The notes under the pieces were generated by a model. That model was not told the DNA's origin. It saw only the letters and a list, made by a program, of their open reading frames with translations, and did no database searches. The translations under genes and the position numbers were made by a program. From Mycobacteriaceae bacterium (GTDB lineage Bacteria > Actinomycetota > Actinomycetes > Mycobacteriales > Mycobacteriaceae), in assembly GCA_013362555.1 (NCBI GenBank), contig JABFVX010000230.1, positions 1 to 6,461 on the forward strand: a stretch of 6,461 nucleotides of DNA, written 5' to 3'. Positions 6,423-6,461 of the stretch are shown here, in pieces (position 1 is the first letter of the stretch; every line of letters starts with the position of its first letter).

Positions 6423-6461
6423 TGTTCTTTGAGAACTCAATAGTGTGTCGATGAATGTCAG
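6423..6461 (+). promoter_or_regulatory. rRNA leader with boxA-like antitermination motif
   Basis: TGTTCTTTGAGAACTCAATA begins at 6423 and closely matches the leader motif found just before 16S rRNA genes in Mycobacterium and relatives. TGTTCTTTGA resembles the NusB/NusE-binding boxA element of rRNA antitermination. GTTCT (6424-6428) and AGAAC (6432-6436) could also pair around TTG. The motif is bracketed by two copies of TAGTGTGT at 6414-6421 and 6441-6448. The 16S gene itself is not in the window. Recognition of the motif is confident; the exact boxA limits are inferred. Confidence 0.8.

Larger units (their letters stand above)
6078..6461. other. Non-coding region between tyrS and an rRNA operon
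   Basis: These 384 bases carry no supported coding sequence or tRNA gene. From left to right they hold a short hairpin after tyrS, two candidate sigma-70-type promoters and a conserved rRNA leader motif, listed separately. The local AT content rises toward the right end. The arrangement is that of the upstream region of a 16S-23S-5S operon, whose 16S gene would begin just outside the window. Confidence 0.8.

Overview
The window is high-GC DNA from an actinobacterium. The gene order and protein sequences point to the Mycobacteriales, with Nocardia or a close relative most likely. The order is a hydrolase/acyl-CoA-synthetase fusion, a Trm112-like small protein, a 3-methyladenine DNA glycosylase (mpg) and tyrosyl-tRNA synthetase (tyrS). 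As I remember it, this matches the Mycobacterium tuberculosis block Rv1683, Rv1684, Rv1688, Rv1689, but here an isopentenyl-diphosphate isomerase gene (idi) lies where Rv1685c-Rv1687c sit in M. tuberculosis.

Layout. Bases 1-110 are a short leader whose first 13 bases resemble a sequencing-adapter end. Bases 111-3164 (+) encode a 1017-residue two-domain lipid enzyme: a PhaC-like serine hydrolase followed by an AMP-binding acyl-CoA-synthetase-like domain with strongly altered core motifs. Twelve bases later a 69-residue Trm112-like gene (3177-3386, +) follows with its own Shine-Dalgarno sequence and is probably co-transcribed. idi (3343-3924, -) converges on it and overlaps its 3' end by 44 bases. 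mpg (4026-4676, +) is divergent from idi. tyrS (4800-6077, +) comes next. The last 384 bases contain no gene. They hold a possible tyrS terminator, two candidate rRNA promoters and a boxA-like actinobacterial rRNA leader motif, so the window stops just short of a 16S rRNA gene.

The most notable non-coding signal is a pair of long, nearly identical palindromes flanking mpg (3971-4020 and 4651-4719). The second has 32-bp arms with one mismatch, and the two copies differ by a compensated base pair in the stem. One copy lies between divergent genes and the other contains the end of mpg, including its stop codon, so neither is a simple intrinsic terminator. A separate perfect 11-bp inverted repeat covers codons 2-11 of mpg. 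The genes are otherwise conserved housekeeping and lipid functions: lipid turnover, isoprenoid precursor balance, base-excision repair and tRNA charging. I see no phage, transposase, CRISPR or toxin-antitoxin genes. I did not find a new multi-gene system; the palindromic repeat family is the best candidate for something undescribed.
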